Of a stretch of 36,900 bases of DNA, positions 1 to 7,832 are shown piece by piece. Source of the DNA: Pseudomonadota bacterium (GTDB lineage Bacteria; Pseudomonadota; Alphaproteobacteria; Kiloniellales; JACOMY01); assembly GCA_029781795.1 (NCBI GenBank), contig JAKOWB010000053.1, forward strand, positions 1 to 36,900, written 5' to 3'. The notes beneath the pieces are model-generated. The model saw only the letters and a program-made list of their open reading frames with translations. It did no database searches and was not told the origin of the DNA. Position 1 is the stretch's first letter. Every line of letters starts with the position of its first letter. The position numbers and the translations under genes were made by a program.

Positions 1-1
1 C

Positions 2-205
2 GACCTCTCCCACATCATCCCCGGCGCCTCGGGCGACCTCTACCAGCAGGGCTACCTGCGCCTGGTCGACGTCACCATCTCCGGCGTCGACTACCTCGAG
101 GTGCAGATCGACAGCAACGGCGGCGGCGACAGCTTCCAGCGCGCCGTCCTCCTCCAGGACGTCACCGCAGACCAGCTCTCGGGAACAGAGTTCTACTTCA
201 CATAG
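2..205 (+). CDS. C-terminal tail of a probable type I (RTX-like) secreted protein, 5' truncated
   Basis: The frame is open from the window edge to a TAG at 203-205, giving 67 residues that end in EFYFT. The pattern (DLSHIIPGASGD, then GYLRL, then a beta-strand 'YLEVQIDSNGGGDSFQRAVLLQDVT') resembles the C-terminal target region of type I secretion substrates: an acidic, glycine-rich strand, a 'FQ..vxLxxVT' strand, and a short hydrophobic hydroxylated tail. Such proteins are normally exported uncleaved through an ABC/MFP/TolC channel. The body of the protein, where any calcium-binding repeats or catalytic domain would lie, is outside the window, so function is unknown. It converges with the ZIP gene, with 14 bases between the stops. 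Confidence 0.6.
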   Translation, partial: DLSHIIPGASGDLYQQGYLRLVDVTISGVDYLEVQIDSNGGGDSFQRAVLLQDVTADQLSGTEFYFT

Positions 206-219
206 GCCGGACGCACCTT

Positions 220-915
220 CTAGAGCAGCGCCTCCATCATCAGCAGGCCCAGGAAGCCGAGGAAGAAGGCCGCCGGCATCAGCGGCGTGTCCGGCGTCTC
301 GTGCGCCTCGCTCAGCAGTTCCTCGGTCACCAGGTAGAGCAGCGCAATCAGGCCGAAGGCATAGAAGCCCGCCAGCAGACCTGGCGGCAGGTCGCCGAGC
401 AGCAGGCCGACCGCGGTGCCGAGCGGCAGCGCCAGGGCCATCAACGCGCTGACCCGCAGCACGCGCGCGCGCGGGTTCCCCCGGCCCGACCCGGCCGTGC
501 CCAGGCTCGCCGCAACCGAGAGGCCGAGAAACAACAGTTCCAGCGTCACGGCCACGGTCAGCAGCAGGCCCTGCTTGGCACCCTGCAGGAAGCCGAGCCC
601 CAGCACGAAGCCATCGATGAAGACGTCGAAGCCGGCGGTGACGACGAGGCCGGTCGATCCTTCCAGCCGCTCCTCGGCTACCTGCAGCAGCGCCATGGCG
701 GCGACGCCGAGCAGCGCGCCGACGAGGGCCGGCCAGAGCTGCGGTGCGCTCATCACCTCGGGCAGGATCTCGCCAGCCGCGGCGGCGAAGACCACGCCGG
801 CCGCCAGGTGTTGCACGATGCTGCGCAGCTTCGGTCCGGGCGGCCGCCAGGCCGTCGCCAACGCGCCGAGCAGTACGGCGGCAACCGGGATCAGCGTGTA
901 GAGCAGAGCGGACAG
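220..915 (-). CDS. ZIP-family divalent metal transporter
   Basis: Inner-membrane transporter of the ZIP (SLC39/ZupT-like) family, which moves Zn2+, Fe2+ or Mn2+. It has about seven or eight hydrophobic helices. The early helix carries HLAAGVVFAAAAGEILPE, and the central helices carry FDVFIDGFVLGLGF and a glutamate-containing helix (VAVTLELLFLGL), which match the metal-path helices of the family, though the usual H-x3-E spacing is modified. The first ATG/GTG/TTG start is a TTG at 861, which would delete TM1. The frame stays open to 951 and encodes a good TM1 (ALLYTLIPVAAVLLGAL), so I place the start at a CTG at 915 preceded by GGGAGGG four bases upstream. No standard start exists there, so this is an inference. 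It lies about 98 bases downstream of the GDT1-family gene on the same strand and probably shares its transcript. Confidence 0.75.
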   Translation of the reverse strand: MSALLYTLIPVAAVLLGALATAWRPPGPKLRSIVQHLAAGVVFAAAAGEILPEVMSAPQLWPALVGALLGVAAMALLQVAEERLEGSTGLVVTAGFDVFIDGFVLGLGFLQGAKQGLLLTVAVTLELLFLGLSVAASLGTAGSGRGNPRARVLRVSALMALALPLGTAVGLLLGDLPPGLLAGFYAFGLIALLYLVTEELLSEAHETPDTPLMPAAFFLGFLGLLMMEALL

Positions 916-1013
916 CCGGCCCTCCCGGGCGATGCGGGCGAGGCCGCCAGCCTAGCGCCGCGCGGCGCCAAGGGCACGGGACTTGCGCAGGACGCGGCGG
1001 CGGCCGTGCGCGG

Positions 1014-1583
1014 CTAGAGCCAGCCCGCCGTCTCGGCCACCAGCCAGAGTCCGAGGACGAGGAACAGCAGCGCCGCGCCGATCCGCACGGCCTTCAGCGG
1101 CACGCGCTTCAGTAGGGCCTGGCCGCACCAGACCGCCGGCACGTTGGCCAGCAGCATGCCGAGCGTGGTGCCGGCGGTGACCCAGAGCACCGACTGGAAG
1201 CGCGCGCCCAGCGCGACGGTGGCGACCTGCGTCTTGTCGCCCATCTCGACCAGGAAGAAGCAGACCAGCGTGGTGAGGAAGGCACCGAAGCGCGGCGGCG
1301 GGCGCTGCCCCTCGTCCAGCTTGTCGGGGATCAGGGTCCAGCCCGCCATCGCGATGAAGGAGGCGGCGACGGCGTAGCGGAACCATTGACCCTCCAGCAA
1401 AGCCGCGACCTCGCGCCCCAGCAGCGCGGCCAGCGCATGGTTCGCCAGGGTCGCCGCCAGGATGCCCCAGACGATGGGCCAGGGCCTGGCGAAGCGCGCC
1501 GCCAGCAGGATGGCGAGCAGCTGCGTCTTGTCGCCGATCTCGGCCAGCGCGACGACGGCGGTGGAGGTCAGGAAGGCGTCCAT
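1014..1583 (-). CDS. GDT1/TMEM165 (UPF0016) family Mn2+/Ca2+ exporter
   Basis: 189-residue membrane protein with the family's duplicated architecture: two hydrophobic halves, each with the signature E-x-G-D-K-T (EIGDKT at residues 15-20 and EMGDKT at 113-118). UPF0016 proteins export Mn2+ (for example Vibrio MneA and cyanobacterial Mnx) or exchange Ca2+/Mn2+ for protons. The ATG at 1583 has a GGTGA Shine-Dalgarno-like sequence just upstream. The 5' leader contains a yybP-ykoY riboswitch, which independently argues that Mn2+ is the physiological substrate. The ZIP-family gene follows on the same strand. Length and motifs are normal for the family; export direction and metal are inferred from relatives and from the riboswitch. 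Confidence 0.92.
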   Translation of the reverse strand: MDAFLTSTAVVALAEIGDKTQLLAILLAARFARPWPIVWGILAATLANHALAALLGREVAALLEGQWFRYAVAASFIAMAGWTLIPDKLDEGQRPPPRFGAFLTTLVCFFLVEMGDKTQVATVALGARFQSVLWVTAGTTLGMLLANVPAVWCGQALLKRVPLKAVRIGAALLFLVLGLWLVAETAGWL

Positions 1584-1596
1584 GGATCACCAGCGG

Positions 1597-1642
1597 GGTC
1601 GGGCAGGAGGAAGTCCAACGACATCGCCCTCCCCGCCCGACC
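1597..1642 (-). promoter_or_regulatory. Candidate expression-platform hairpin of the Mn riboswitch
   Basis: On the minus strand an arm at 1642-1629 (GGTCGGGC then GGGAGG with one bulge) can pair with 1610-1597 (CCTCC then GCCCGACC), making a GC-rich stem of about 13 pairs around an 18-base loop. It sits between the riboswitch aptamer and the exporter start codon at 1583. There is no U-tract after it, so an intrinsic terminator is unlikely. Control of translation or of Rho access would fit better. The pairing was found by eye and not folded. Confidence 0.5.
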
Positions 1643-1649
1643 GGCTGCG

Positions 1650-1782
1650 GAGGCACGATGCCATTGGTCTCGCCCAAGCGGTGACCCGCTCCCCCGCGCC
1701 ATGGCCGCCTCGACAAGAGGCTCGCCAAGTGTGTTGACGCGGGGCCCGCCGAATGCCGGCGGCCGGCTACTCCCCAGATGAC
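1650..1782 (-). ncRNA. yybP-ykoY manganese riboswitch
   Basis: The minus-strand leader of the GDT1-family gene holds the conserved blocks of the yybP-ykoY aptamer in the right order: GGGGAGTAGCC (1775-1765), CGTCAACACAC (about 1739-1729) and GGGCGAGACCAATGGC (1675-1660). The class binds Mn2+ at the docked L1/L3 loops and switches on Mn exporters such as mntP and alx in E. coli. Helical segments separate the blocks, as the class requires. Gene type, strand and distance (aptamer 3' end about 70 bases before the start codon) all agree. Exact ends are approximate. Confidence 0.9.
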
Positions 1783-1788
1783 GGACCG

Positions 1789-1818
1789 GCTATAGCGGAG
1801 GCCTGGCCCCGGCGGCAA
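1789..1818 (-). promoter_or_regulatory. Candidate sigma70-type promoter for the riboswitch/GDT1/ZIP unit
   Basis: On the minus strand TTGCCG (1818-1813) and TATAGC (1794-1789) are separated by 18 bases. Each matches four of six consensus positions. Transcription would begin near 1782, just ahead of the conserved GGGGAGTAG of the riboswitch at 1775, which is where a riboswitch transcript should start. Confidence 0.45.
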
Positions 1819-1982
1819 TCTGAGAGTCCTTCGCAGGACGCAGCCATGCAACGAGACGAGCACGCCAGAGGGTCTTGCCGTTCGTCCCAGAGGCTTTGCC
1901 GCGCCGCCCGCGTTTGCCTGGGCGCGTTGCGCAGACCACCGCCGCCGCCCAACTCGCCTCCTGTCGAGCAAGACAACCTTCA
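1819..1982. other. Non-coding upstream region between divergent units
   Basis: This is the remainder of a 411-base gene-free stretch (1584-1994), whose left part holds the riboswitch and promoter. I find no convincing ORF, RNA or repeat here. It presumably contains the promoter of the ferritin-like gene, but no clear -35/-10 pair stands out. Confidence 0.4.
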
Positions 1983-1994
1983 CAGGAGACCATC

Positions 1995-2654
1995 ATGTAC
2001 ACCTCCGAACACAAGAGCGATGCCGTCGGCCTGCCGGCCGCGGAGACGCCGGCGAACGGCGCGACGACAACGCGGCGCCCGGCCCTCGCTGCCAGCCGGC
2101 GTGGCCTCATCCGGGGCGCCGGCACGCTGGCCATCGGCGGCGCGGCGCTCGCGCTGCTCGCCCGCAGCGAAGGCATCGCCTATGCCGCGAGCGCGGCCGA
2201 CGAGGCGGACATCGCTGCGCTGAACGCCATCCTGGGCCTCGATCACGAGGCGGTCGCCGCCTACGAGATCGCCATCGGCAGCGGCCTGCTGTCCGCCGGC
2301 GTGGTGCCGGTCGCCCGCCTGTTCCAGGGGCACCACAAGGGACACCGCGACGCGCTCGCCGCGCAGATCCTGAAGGCCGGCGGCACCCCGGCGGAGGCCA
2401 AGTCGCTGGACGACTATGCCAAGGACATCGGCGCGGCCACGCTGACGAGCGAAGTGGAGGTGCTGACGCTCGCGGCCAGCCTCGAGGGCGCGGCGGTCAA
2501 CGTCTACATCGCCGCCATCGCCGGCGGTTTCGGCGCGCCCGACCGTGCCCGCCTGGTGGGCCAGCTGGTGGCCGACGAGACCCTGCACTGGACGGTCCTG
2601 ACCCAGGCCCTGGGGCAGCGCCTGCCGGAGCAGGCCCTCAGCTTCGGTGGCTAG
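1995..2654 (+). CDS. Tat-exported ferritin-like domain protein
   Basis: 219 residues. An N-terminal twin-arginine signal (SRRGLIRG, Arg35-Arg36, followed by a hydrophobic stretch at about 42-56 and a YAASA-type cleavage site) points to folded export to the periplasm. The mature part is an all-helical ferritin-like bundle (Ferritin_2-type). Candidate di-metal ligands are in DHEAVAAYE, HHKGHRDAL, SLEGAAVNVY and DETLHW, spaced as in four-helix carboxylate/histidine metal sites. The ATG at 1995 is chosen over longer in-frame starts because AGGAGA lies 6-7 bases upstream and the Tat motif then falls in its normal place. It is followed after 68 bases by a cytochrome c gene on the same strand. Substrate is unknown; an oxidase or metal-storage role is inference. 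Confidence 0.85.
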   Translation: MYTSEHKSDAVGLPAAETPANGATTTRRPALAASRRGLIRGAGTLAIGGAALALLARSEGIAYAASAADEADIAALNAILGLDHEAVAAYEIAIGSGLLSAGVVPVARLFQGHHKGHRDALAAQILKAGGTPAEAKSLDDYAKDIGAATLTSEVEVLTLAASLEGAAVNVYIAAIAGGFGAPDRARLVGQLVADETLHWTVLTQALGQRLPEQALSFGG

Positions 2655-2662
2655 GCGCGGCG

Positions 2663-2700
2663 CGGCGGCGGGCCGGACCTACAGGACTGGCCCGCCGCCG
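2663..2700 (+). promoter_or_regulatory. Perfect 12-bp stem-loop between ferritin-like and cytochrome c genes
   Basis: CGGCGGCGGGCC (2663-2674) is exactly complementary to GGCCCGCCGCCG (2689-2700), with a 14-base loop. There is no T-tract, so it may protect or process the upstream message, or partly terminate before the cytochrome gene. Confidence 0.5.
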
Positions 2701-2722
2701 CCTCACACACAAGGCATAGATC

Positions 2723-3121
2723 ATGCGAACGACATCACGCGCGCGCGCCCTGGGCCTCCTGGCGCTCGCGCTCTCACTGACCGTCGCCGCGGCGCGGGCG
2801 GCTGACGAGGCCGGCGACCCCCTGCGCGGCGCGGCCCTGTTCCAAGGCAAGTGCTTCGCCTGCCACGCGCTGGAGACGGACCGCGTCGGACCGCGGCTGG
2901 GCGGCGTCCTCGGCCGCGCGGCCGGCGCTGTGCCGGGCTTCGCCTATTCGCCCGCCCTGGCCGGTGCCGGTTTCGCCTGGGACCGCGCCGCGCTGGACCG
3001 CTGGCTCGCCGGGCCCCGCGCCTTCCTGCCCGGCGCGCGCATGCCCTTCTTCCTGCCAAGCGCCAAGGACCGGCGCGACGTGATCGAGTATCTCGCCACC
3101 CAGCCGGCGGCCCGGCCCTAG
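2723..3121 (+). CDS. Small periplasmic class I cytochrome c
   Basis: 132 residues with a Sec signal peptide (about 1-26, ending ARAA) and a single haem-c site CFACH near residue 49. The sequence VGPRLGGVLGR follows, typical of the cytochrome c2/c550-like fold, and a Met in GARMPFF (about residue 107) is the likely distal haem ligand. The C-terminal helix (RRDVIEYLATQ) is the family's closing helix. It would act as a soluble electron carrier in the periplasm. AAGG lies six bases before the ATG. The neighbouring exported ferritin-like protein suggests a shared redox role, but no partner can be named. Confidence 0.88.
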   Translation: MRTTSRARALGLLALALSLTVAAARAADEAGDPLRGAALFQGKCFACHALETDRVGPRLGGVLGRAAGAVPGFAYSPALAGAGFAWDRAALDRWLAGPRAFLPGARMPFFLPSAKDRRDVIEYLATQPAARP

Positions 3122-3208
3122 CGGCGCGGCCCGGCTCTTATGGGGGATGGCGCTTGTCGGGGACCGGCGGCGGGCTCACATCTTGTCCCCCGCATCCTCG
3201 CAGGCCGG

Positions 3209-4156
3209 ATGCTTCGCAGGGGTTCCCTGGCCTTGGACATTCTCAACGACATCCTGGACACGCTCGGGCTGAAGGGTGCGCTCTACTTCCGCACGCACTT
3301 CTCGCCGCCCTGGTCCATCCGCGTGCCCGAGCACGAGCAGGCGGCGCGCTTCCACCTGGTGGTGAAGGGGCGCTGCCATGTCGCCTTCGACTCCGGCGTC
3401 GCGCTGGACCTCGAGCCTGGCGACCTTGTGCTGGTGCCGCGCGGCCGCACCCACGTCCTCGCCGACCGGCCCGGCCGCGAGGCGGCCCCGCTGGAGGAGG
3501 TCCTGGCCCGCGTCGGCTATGACGGCGAAGGCGTGCTGGCGATCGGCGACGGCGACCCGGAGGCCAGCACGCAGATGGTCTGCGGGCACTTCAGCTTTCG
3601 CCGCGGCGCGGCGCATCCCCTGCTCTCCGCCCTGCCCGACTTCTTCGCTACCAACGCCGTGATGCGGGCGCGCGAACCCTGGATCGACGAGATCCTCCGC
3701 CTCGTCGCCGCGCGCATGTACGCCGGCGAGATCGGTTCCGCCGCTTCGGTCACGCGCCTGTCGGAAATCGTCTTCATCGAGCTGCTGCGCCTCGGCTTCG
3801 ATCAGGACACGCGGCTGCAGTCGCTGCTGGAGGCCTTCACCGATCACAAGATCGGCGGCGCGCTGCGGCTGATGCATGCCGCGCCCGCCGGCGACTGGAG
3901 CGTCGACAGCCTGGCGCGGCAGGTCGGCATGTCGCGCAGCCGCTTCGCCGAGCGCTTCAGCACGCTGATCGGCACCGGGCCGATGAACTATCTGACGAAC
4001 TGGCGCCTGCAGAAGGCGCTGGCGCTGCTGGAGGACGCGCGCCTCAGCGTGCAGCAGGTGGCATCGCAGACCGGCTACCAGTCGCCGGCCGCGTTCAGCC
4101 GGGCCTTCGCCGGGCGCTTCGGCCAGCCGCCCACGGAGTATCGGCGCAGCCTTTGA
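3209..4156 (+). CDS. AraC-family transcriptional regulator with N-terminal cupin
   Basis: The N-terminal half is a cupin of the AraC 'cupin_6' type (LYFRTHFSPPW, FHLVVKGRC, LEPGDLVLVPRGRTHVL). The C-terminal ~90 residues hold the two helix-turn-helix motifs of AraC/XylS proteins (WSVDSLARQVGMSRSRFAERF and SVQQVASQTGYQSPAAFSRAF). Such proteins usually activate or repress an adjacent transporter or catabolic gene on sensing a small ligand. The start is uncertain: ATG at 3209 gives 315 residues, while a TTG at 3233 would begin at the conserved 'MDILNDIL' typical of the family. The MFS transporter at 4254 is the natural target, with an AT-rich operator-like sequence between them. Confidence 0.9.
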   Translation: MLRRGSLALDILNDILDTLGLKGALYFRTHFSPPWSIRVPEHEQAARFHLVVKGRCHVAFDSGVALDLEPGDLVLVPRGRTHVLADRPGREAAPLEEVLARVGYDGEGVLAIGDGDPEASTQMVCGHFSFRRGAAHPLLSALPDFFATNAVMRAREPWIDEILRLVAARMYAGEIGSAASVTRLSEIVFIELLRLGFDQDTRLQSLLEAFTDHKIGGALRLMHAAPAGDWSVDSLARQVGMSRSRFAERFSTLIGTGPMNYLTNWRLQKALALLEDARLSVQQVASQTGYQSPAAFSRAFAGRFGQPPTEYRRSL

Positions 4157-4215
4157 GCGGCGGGCGCGACTCAGCCATGCGCCGGCGCCGCGGCGGCTTG
4201 CCGGGCAGGGTCGGA

Positions 4216-4240
4216 TAATATAGAAACAAAGAAGTTTCTT
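4216..4240 (+). promoter_or_regulatory. AT-rich operator/promoter spot upstream of MFS gene
   Basis: In a 70% GC region this is a rare AT-rich island. It contains TAATATAG (4216-4223), a plausible -10 area, and two overlapping inverted repeats: AGAAAC-N6-GTTTCT (4222-4239) and AAGAA-GT-TTCTT (4229-4240). It ends 14 bases before the start codon of the MFS gene. Binding by the upstream AraC-type protein, or another regulator, is an inference. Confidence 0.5.
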
Positions 4241-4253
4241 AATAAGGATCGGC

Positions 4254-5633
4254 TTGGCAGAGGCGGGCATGGGCACCCAGGGAGGCTGGCGCGAGGTCTT
4301 CGCCCGCGGCTATCGCGCGCCGCTGGCGACCATCAGCCTGGGCGTCGGGCTCTATGCGCTGAATGCCTTCCTGGTGGCGACGGCGCTGCCCAGCGCGGTG
4401 CGCGACATCGGCGGCCTGGAGCTGATGAGCTGGTCGGTCGCCGTCTTCCTGGTGATGGCCATCGTCGGCGGCGCCTCGGCGTCGCTGCTGAAGGCGCGGC
4501 ACGGCGCGCGCCCCGCGCTGCTGGCCTCCGGCTTCGCCTTCTTCGCCGGCACCCTGGTCGCGGGCCTGGCGCCCTCGATGCCGGTGCTGCTGGCCGGCCG
4601 CGCGCTGCAGGGGCTGGGCGAAGGCGTGATCGCGGCACTCAGCTATGCCCTGATCCCCGCCTTCTTCCCCGGCCGGCTGGTGCCCAAGGTCTTCGGCGTC
4701 GAGGCCGTGGTCTGGGCCGTGGCGGCCAGCGGCGGGCCGCTGCTGGGCGGCCTCTTGACCGAGCTGATCTCGTGGCGCTGGGCGCTGCTGGTCTCGGCGC
4801 CGCTGTCGCTCGGCTTCATGGCGCTGGTGCTCCGCGTGGTCCCGGCGGAGGTCCCGGCCGGCGGCGGCGGGCGCGTGCCGCTGCTGCGGCTGCTGGTGAT
4901 CGGCGGCGCCATCCTGCTGGTCGCGGTCGGCAGCCTGCTGGACCGGGCCGAGGCCGCCGGCGCCGTGGGGCTGGCCGTGCTGCTGCTGGTCGGCGTGGTC
5001 TGGCTCGACCGCCGCTGCCGCGTGCAGCTCTTCCCCAGCGACGCCTTCACCCTCGCCAGCACGGTGGGCGCCGGCCTCTGGGTCGTGCTGCTGATGCCGC
5101 TCGCCCAGGCCGGCACCATGGTCTACCTGGCCTGGCTGATCCAGGCGCTGCTGGGCGCCGGGCCGACCCTGGCCGGGCTGATGAACGCCACCCTGGCGCT
5201 GTCGTGGAGCGGCGTGGCCATCCTGGTGGCCGACCGCGCCGGGGCGCGCCGCGCCGCGCTGCTGATCCGCCTTGGCGCGGTGCTGCTGCTGCTGGGCTTC
5301 GCCCTGCACCTCGTGGCCTTCCACCTCGGTTCTTCCTGGCTGGTGGTGGCGGCACAGGTGACGCTGGGCGCCGGCTTCGGTGCCTCCTGGGCCTTCCTCA
5401 GCCAGGCCATCATGGAGGCCGCGCGCCCCGGCGAGCGCGACCGCGCCGCCGGCCTGGTGCCGACGGTGCAGTCCGCCGGCTATGCCCTGGGCGCGGCCCT
5501 CGCCGGCCTGGTGGCCAACGCTAGCGGCCTGGAGCGCAACCCCGCCGCCGCCCTGCCCTGGCTGCTCGGCACCTGCGCCCTCTTCGCCGCAGGCGCCCTG
5601 CTGGCGAGCCTGCGGGTGCGGCCACAACACTGA
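4254..5633 (+). CDS. MFS transporter, probable drug/proton antiporter
   Basis: 459 residues with about 12-14 predicted membrane helices. The N-terminal half carries a motif-C-like sequence (GGPLLGGLLTELISWRW) characteristic of major facilitator antiporters, and the helix-4 region has RALQGLGEGVIAALS. This makes an efflux pump of the DHA type likely; the substrate is unknown. The TTG start at 4254 is preferred over ATG 4269 because AAGGA sits five bases upstream of it. It follows an AraC-family gene on the same strand, a common regulator-transporter pairing, and converges with ltaE downstream. Confidence 0.87.
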   Translation: MAEAGMGTQGGWREVFARGYRAPLATISLGVGLYALNAFLVATALPSAVRDIGGLELMSWSVAVFLVMAIVGGASASLLKARHGARPALLASGFAFFAGTLVAGLAPSMPVLLAGRALQGLGEGVIAALSYALIPAFFPGRLVPKVFGVEAVVWAVAASGGPLLGGLLTELISWRWALLVSAPLSLGFMALVLRVVPAEVPAGGGGRVPLLRLLVIGGAILLVAVGSLLDRAEAAGAVGLAVLLLVGVVWLDRRCRVQLFPSDAFTLASTVGAGLWVVLLMPLAQAGTMVYLAWLIQALLGAGPTLAGLMNATLALSWSGVAILVADRAGARRAALLIRLGAVLLLLGFALHLVAFHLGSSWLVVAAQVTLGAGFGASWAFLSQAIMEAARPGERDRAAGLVPTVQSAGYALGAALAGLVANASGLERNPAAALPWLLGTCALFAAGALLASLRVRPQH

Positions 5634-5657
5634 GGCAGGCCGCCGAAAGACGAGAGG

Positions 5658-6703
5658 CTAGGAGAAGAATCCCCTGACGGCCGCGATCGCCCGCTCGATC
5701 CCGGCGTCGTCGACGTCGAGGTGGGTGACCAGGCGAACGCGCGGGGACTTGCCGCCAGCCAGCACGCCGTGGTCGGCGAGGTGCTGCAGGAAGGGCCGGT
5801 AGCGCTCGGCCGCGACCTCGAGGAAGACCATGTTGGTGTCCGAGGGCAGCACCGTCAGGCCGGCGATGCCCTGCAGCCCCTCGGCCAGGCGGCAGGCGCG
5901 GGCGTGATCCTCCGCCAGGCGCCCCACATGATGCTTCAGCGCATAGAGCCCGGCGGCGGCGAGGATGCCGGCCTGGCGCGTGGCGCCGCCCAGCAGCTTC
6001 CGTTGCCGGTGCGCGCGGGCGATGAAGTCGCGCCCGCCGGCGAGGACCGAGCCGACCGGCGCGCCGAGCCCCTTGGAGAGGCAGAGCGAGATCGAGTCCA
6101 TCGGCGCCGCCAGCGCCGCGGCCGGGAGGCCGAGCTGCACCGCGGCGTTCAGCAGCCGCGCGCCGTCGAGATGCACCTTGAGGCCGCGCTCCCGCGCCGC
6201 CGCCGCCAGCGCGGCCATGCGCTCGGGCGCCTGCACCTGGCCGCTGACCGTGTTCTCCAGGCAGAGCAGGCGGCTGACCGGATAGTGCGCGTCGTCGGGC
6301 TTCACCGCCGCCGCCACCTGCGCCGGCTCCAGTCCGCCGCGGTCGTCGGTCCTGAGCGGGCAGGGCATGATGCCGCCCAGCACCGCCGCGCCGCCGGCCT
6401 CGCTGGTGAAGGAGTGGTAGCGGTCGCCCACCAGGTACTCGTCGCCGCGCCCGCAGTGGCTGAGCAGCGCCGCGAGGTTGCCCTGCGTGCCGCTGGAGAC
6501 GAAGAGCGCCGCCTCCTTGCCCAGCAGGGCGGCGGCTTCCTCCTCCAGGCGGCGGACCGTCGGGTCCTCGCCATAGACGTCGTCGCCGACCTCGGCCGCG
6601 GCCATGGCGGCGCGCATCGCCGGTCCCGGCTTCGTCACCGTGTCGCTGCGCAGGTCGACGACGGCGTTGGCCGAGCCGCCCGCCGCGCTGCCGAGATAGG
6701 CGC

Positions 6704-6707
<4 letters not shown>
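5658..6707 (-). CDS. ltaE: Low-specificity L-threonine aldolase
   Basis: PLP-dependent enzyme (fold type I) that cleaves L-threonine and L-allo-threonine to glycine and acetaldehyde. 349 residues, normal length. The opening VDLRSDTVTKP, YGEDPTV, SGTQGN, VHLDGARLLNA (the Asp that binds the PLP nitrogen) and SLCLSKGLGAPVGS with the Schiff-base lysine are all present. The start is a GTG at 6707 that overlaps the stop of the upstream amidohydrolase gene by four bases (GTGA), so translation is probably coupled. It is the last gene of the polyamine operon; the functional link to polyamines is not obvious from known chemistry. Confidence 0.93.
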
Positions 6708-7735
<1,028 letters not shown>

Positions 7736-7772
7736 GGGGTAACGCTCCGCCTTCGCCTGGTTACACGCTTCA

Positions 7773-7824
7773 GCCCGACGCAGAACGGGGGAGGCCCCTG
7801 GGCCTCCCCCGCGTCGCATCGGGC
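7773..7824 (-). promoter_or_regulatory. Intercistronic hairpin between potD and the amidohydrolase
   Basis: A perfect 11-bp stem, CGGGGGAGGCC/GGCCTCCCCCG (7786-7796 with 7801-7811) closed by a 4-base loop, can be extended by GCCCGA/TCGGGC flanks. No U-tract follows. Such structures often stabilise the upstream message (binding-protein genes are typically over-expressed) or partially terminate transcription. Confidence 0.6.
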
Positions 7825-7832
7825 CGCCGGAC

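Noticed and set aside
952..1983. 343-codon minus-strand frame spanning the GDT1 gene and the riboswitch
   Set aside because: It runs through the riboswitch and is out of frame with the UPF0016 protein; Arg-rich product.
4239..5630. 463-codon minus-strand frame opposite the MFS gene
   Set aside because: Gln/His/Gly/Arg-rich antisense shadow; the sense strand has clear MFS helices.
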